A stretch of 7,785 nt of DNA, from the NCBI GenBank assembly GCA_020025175.1, contig JAHHSM010000081.1, forward strand, positions 1 through 7,785, written 5' to 3'. The position numbers and the translations under genes are program-made. How positions within the stretch are numbered: the stretch's first letter is position 1; every line of letters begins with the position of its first letter. The notes under the pieces were generated by a model. The model did not search any database, was not told the DNA's origin, and saw only the letters and a list, made by a program, of their open reading frames with translations. This stretch comes from Oscillospiraceae bacterium. Lineage in GTDB: Bacteria; Bacillota; Clostridia; Oscillospirales; Oscillospiraceae. This document shows positions 6,900 through 7,785 of the stretch, in pieces.

Positions 6900-7196
6900 C
6901 TACAAGCTGTAGCGAAGGCAGCGTTTCAGGCGTGTGGTAGCACGGGTGACGGTGCGGGAAACGGTGGACTTGGAAATGCCCAGTGCTTGTCCCACCTCTT
7001 CCATGGTCATGGCTTCATCATAATATAAGCGCAGAACTTCTGCCTGCCGGCTTGTCAGCTCTTCCCGGCGGGCAATGCGCAGATTGCGCTTGAGCCGGGC
7101 AATCATTTCATCGTTATCCTGGGCAATGGAGCGCATATAGGCGGCCATATCACCTGCAAATTCGTTGTTGCGGCGATTATAAGGTGTATTTTGCAT
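6900..7196 (-). CDS. Sigma-70 region 4-like helix-turn-helix protein
   Basis: The 98-aa product carries a C-terminal segment (about 46-92) of the sigma-70 region 4 type: LTSRQAEVLRLYY at 47-59, then MEEVGQALGISKSTVSRTVTRATTRL at about 65-90, a classic helix-turn-helix that recognises -35-like DNA. There is no region 2, so it cannot act as a complete sigma factor by itself. It is more likely a DNA-binding regulator, or it needs a partner protein. The N-terminal 45 residues are charged and helical. The ATG at 7196 is chosen because GGGGG lies about 10 nt before it, while the in-frame ATG at 7226 has no comparable site. It overlaps the end of the upstream coiled-coil gene by 20 nt, indicating one operon and likely coupling. 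No clear terminator follows its stop. Confidence 0.85.
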   Translation of the reverse strand: MQNTPYNRRNNEFAGDMAAYMRSIAQDNDEMIARLKRNLRIARREELTSRQAEVLRLYYDEAMTMEEVGQALGISKSTVSRTVTRATTRLKRCLRYSL

Positions 7197-7410
7197 TTTT
7201 ATGATACCCCCGATCGTAATAATCATGCGTCAGCACGGATAATTCGCGCGCTTCCTGCAAAAGCGGCTTCAATTCTGCCATGCGGCGTTCCAGACGGTAT
7301 TTGTATTCCGGATCGTTCGTTTCTTTTACGGCAAGACGCAGTTCTTTCAGCCGCAGAGAAATGGCTTCCGCGTGCGCTTTATATTCATAGGATAATTCTT
7401 GCAGTGTCAT
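7177..7410 (-). CDS. Small coiled-coil protein, function unknown
   Basis: This is a 77-aa, highly charged, almost wholly helical protein beginning MTLQELSYEYKAHAE. Leucines and other apolar residues are spaced in a heptad-like way through about residues 3-60 (for example LRLKELRLAV and RRMAELKPLL), predicting a coiled coil. The tail is Tyr- and His-rich (HDYYDRGYHKNAKYTL). No catalytic motif is visible and no named family is recognised. The start at 7410 is preferred because GGAGG lies 8 nt upstream; a longer in-frame version from 7491 would run through the upstream gene. Its ATG overlaps the upstream stop as ATGA, and its 3' end overlaps the sigma-like gene by 20 nt. A partner or modulator role for the sigma-like protein is inference from this coupling only. 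Confidence 0.8.
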   Translation of the reverse strand: MTLQELSYEYKAHAEAISLRLKELRLAVKETNDPEYKYRLERRMAELKPLLQEARELSVLTHDYYDRGYHKNAKYTL

Positions 7411-7616
7411 GATAAGAGCCTCCATTCTCTGCCGGTAAGATGAAAGGAACGATATTCCTCCTGTGCGAAGCGCGGCAGACAGTCTTCGCATACAACTTGT
7501 CCGTTAATGTCATAAAATTCGTCCGTGTCATACAGACAATCGCCGCAGTAAGCGCAGCAGGCAATTGCTGGAGCGCACTGTGGGTCCTGAAAGGGATTGA
7601 GTGTTGTGTTTTGCAA
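7407..7616 (-). CDS. Small double-CxxC zinc-binding protein
   Basis: The 69-aa product has two CxxC knuckles, C21-x2-C24 and C43-x2-C46, 18 residues apart, in the pattern CAYCGDCLYDTDEFYDINGQ followed by VVCEDCL. This is a zinc-ribbon or LIM-like fold of a kind often seen in small proteins of Firmicute chromosomes and prophages. C14, C20 and C27 are additional. It is probably a structural zinc protein that binds nucleic acid or protein; function unknown. The start codon is TTG at 7616; an in-frame stop (TAA) lies just upstream and no ATG is near. AAAGGAGG (7629-7636) is about 12 nt before the TTG, slightly long. Its stop overlaps the next ATG (ATGA). It is the first gene of the three-gene operon. 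Confidence 0.8.
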   Translation of the reverse strand: MQNTTLNPFQDPQCAPAIACCAYCGDCLYDTDEFYDINGQVVCEDCLPRFAQEEYRSFHLTGREWRLLS

Positions 7617-7659
7617 GGGTAAAAAGGGCCTCCTTTACGAAATAAGAAAATAATTTAAA

Positions 7660-7684
7660 AAAATATAAAAAAAATTTATATTTT
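7660..7684. repeat. AT-only inverted repeat in the divergent promoter region
   Basis: Perfect 10-bp arms AAAATATAAA (7660-7669) and TTTATATTTT (7675-7684) flank five A bases. The spacer 7637-7686 is almost entirely A and T. It lies just upstream of the tRNA promoter and where the promoter of the minus-strand operon must be. That operon has a TTGTCA -35 candidate (7693-7688, sharing bases with the tRNA -35) but only a TATATT -10 at an overlong 20-base spacing. The repeat may be an UP-element-like A/T tract, an operator, or simply low complexity. Confidence 0.4.
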
Positions 7685-7686
7685 AA

Positions 7687-7715
7687 TTGACAAAATAAAA
7701 AATCTCTGCTAGAAT
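7687..7715 (+). promoter_or_regulatory. Consensus sigma-A promoter of tRNA-Thr
   Basis: A perfect -35 TTGACA (7687-7692), a 17-base spacer and the -10 TAGAAT (7710-7715) lie 19 bases before the mature tRNA 5' end. The A/T-rich run just upstream resembles the UP elements found at stable-RNA promoters. Transcription should start near 7722. Confidence 0.9.
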
Positions 7716-7734
7716 AACATACGCTGTTGGATAC

Positions 7735-7785
7735 GCTGGTGTAGCTCAGTTGGTAGAGCAGCTGATTTGTAATCAGCAGGTCGGG
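7735..7785 (+). tRNA. tRNA-Thr (anticodon UGU), 5' part, cut by window edge
   Basis: The first 51 bases of a tRNA are present. Acceptor 5' strand GCTGGTG (7735-7741); D arm GCTC (7744-7747) pairing GAGC (7756-7759) around AGTTGGTA; anticodon stem GCTGA (7761-7765) with TCAGC (7773-7777); loop TTTGTAA with anticodon TGT at 7768-7770, which reads ACA threonine codons. The variable loop starts at 7778, and the T arm and 3' acceptor strand lie beyond the window. All visible stems pair perfectly. Confidence 0.95.

Overview
The window looks like a chromosomal segment from a strictly anaerobic, fermentative Firmicute of the class Clostridia. A Ruminococcaceae/Oscillospiraceae-type gut bacterium is the best guess. 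The basis is the single-chain pyruvate:ferredoxin oxidoreductase, strong AGGAGG-type ribosome binding sites, consensus sigma-A promoters, a YitT-family membrane protein and moderate GC in genes with AT-rich spacers. This is an inference from gene content; the species cannot be named from the sequence.

Layout from left to right: (1) A minus-strand pair. A ComM/YifB AAA+ ATPase gene (328-1845) is followed, with only 5 nt between stop and start, by the first ~107 codons of an unrecognised gene that runs off the left edge (1-322). (2) A 304-base divergent spacer (1846-2149) holding a stem-loop, an 18-bp near-consensus Rex-type operator and an AT-rich promoter region. (3) A plus-strand pyruvate:ferredoxin oxidoreductase gene (2150-5689, 1179 aa, probable TTG start) closed by a perfect 19-bp terminator hairpin. 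(4) A short spacer with a strong ribosome binding site before an 18-codon ORF, then a convergent terminator. (5) A minus-strand YitT-family membrane protein (5900-6781) with a textbook promoter. (6) A minus-strand operon of three small genes (6900-7616): a double-CxxC zinc-knuckle protein, a coiled-coil protein and a sigma-70 region-4-like helix-turn-helix protein, linked by a 4-nt and a 20-nt overlap. (7) A divergent, consensus-promoter tRNA-Thr(UGU) gene cut by the right edge.

The oxidoreductase is the metabolic centre of the window: it cleaves pyruvate to acetyl-CoA and CO2 and loads electrons on ferredoxin. The upstream Rex-like site suggests that its transcription responds to the NADH/NAD+ ratio. 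The ComM pair belongs to DNA uptake and recombination. The three-gene operon beside the tRNA is the least explained part and may be a small regulatory cassette or the residue of an integrated element. No CRISPR array, insertion sequence or complete mobile element is visible, and I see no clear evidence of a wholly new multi-gene system.
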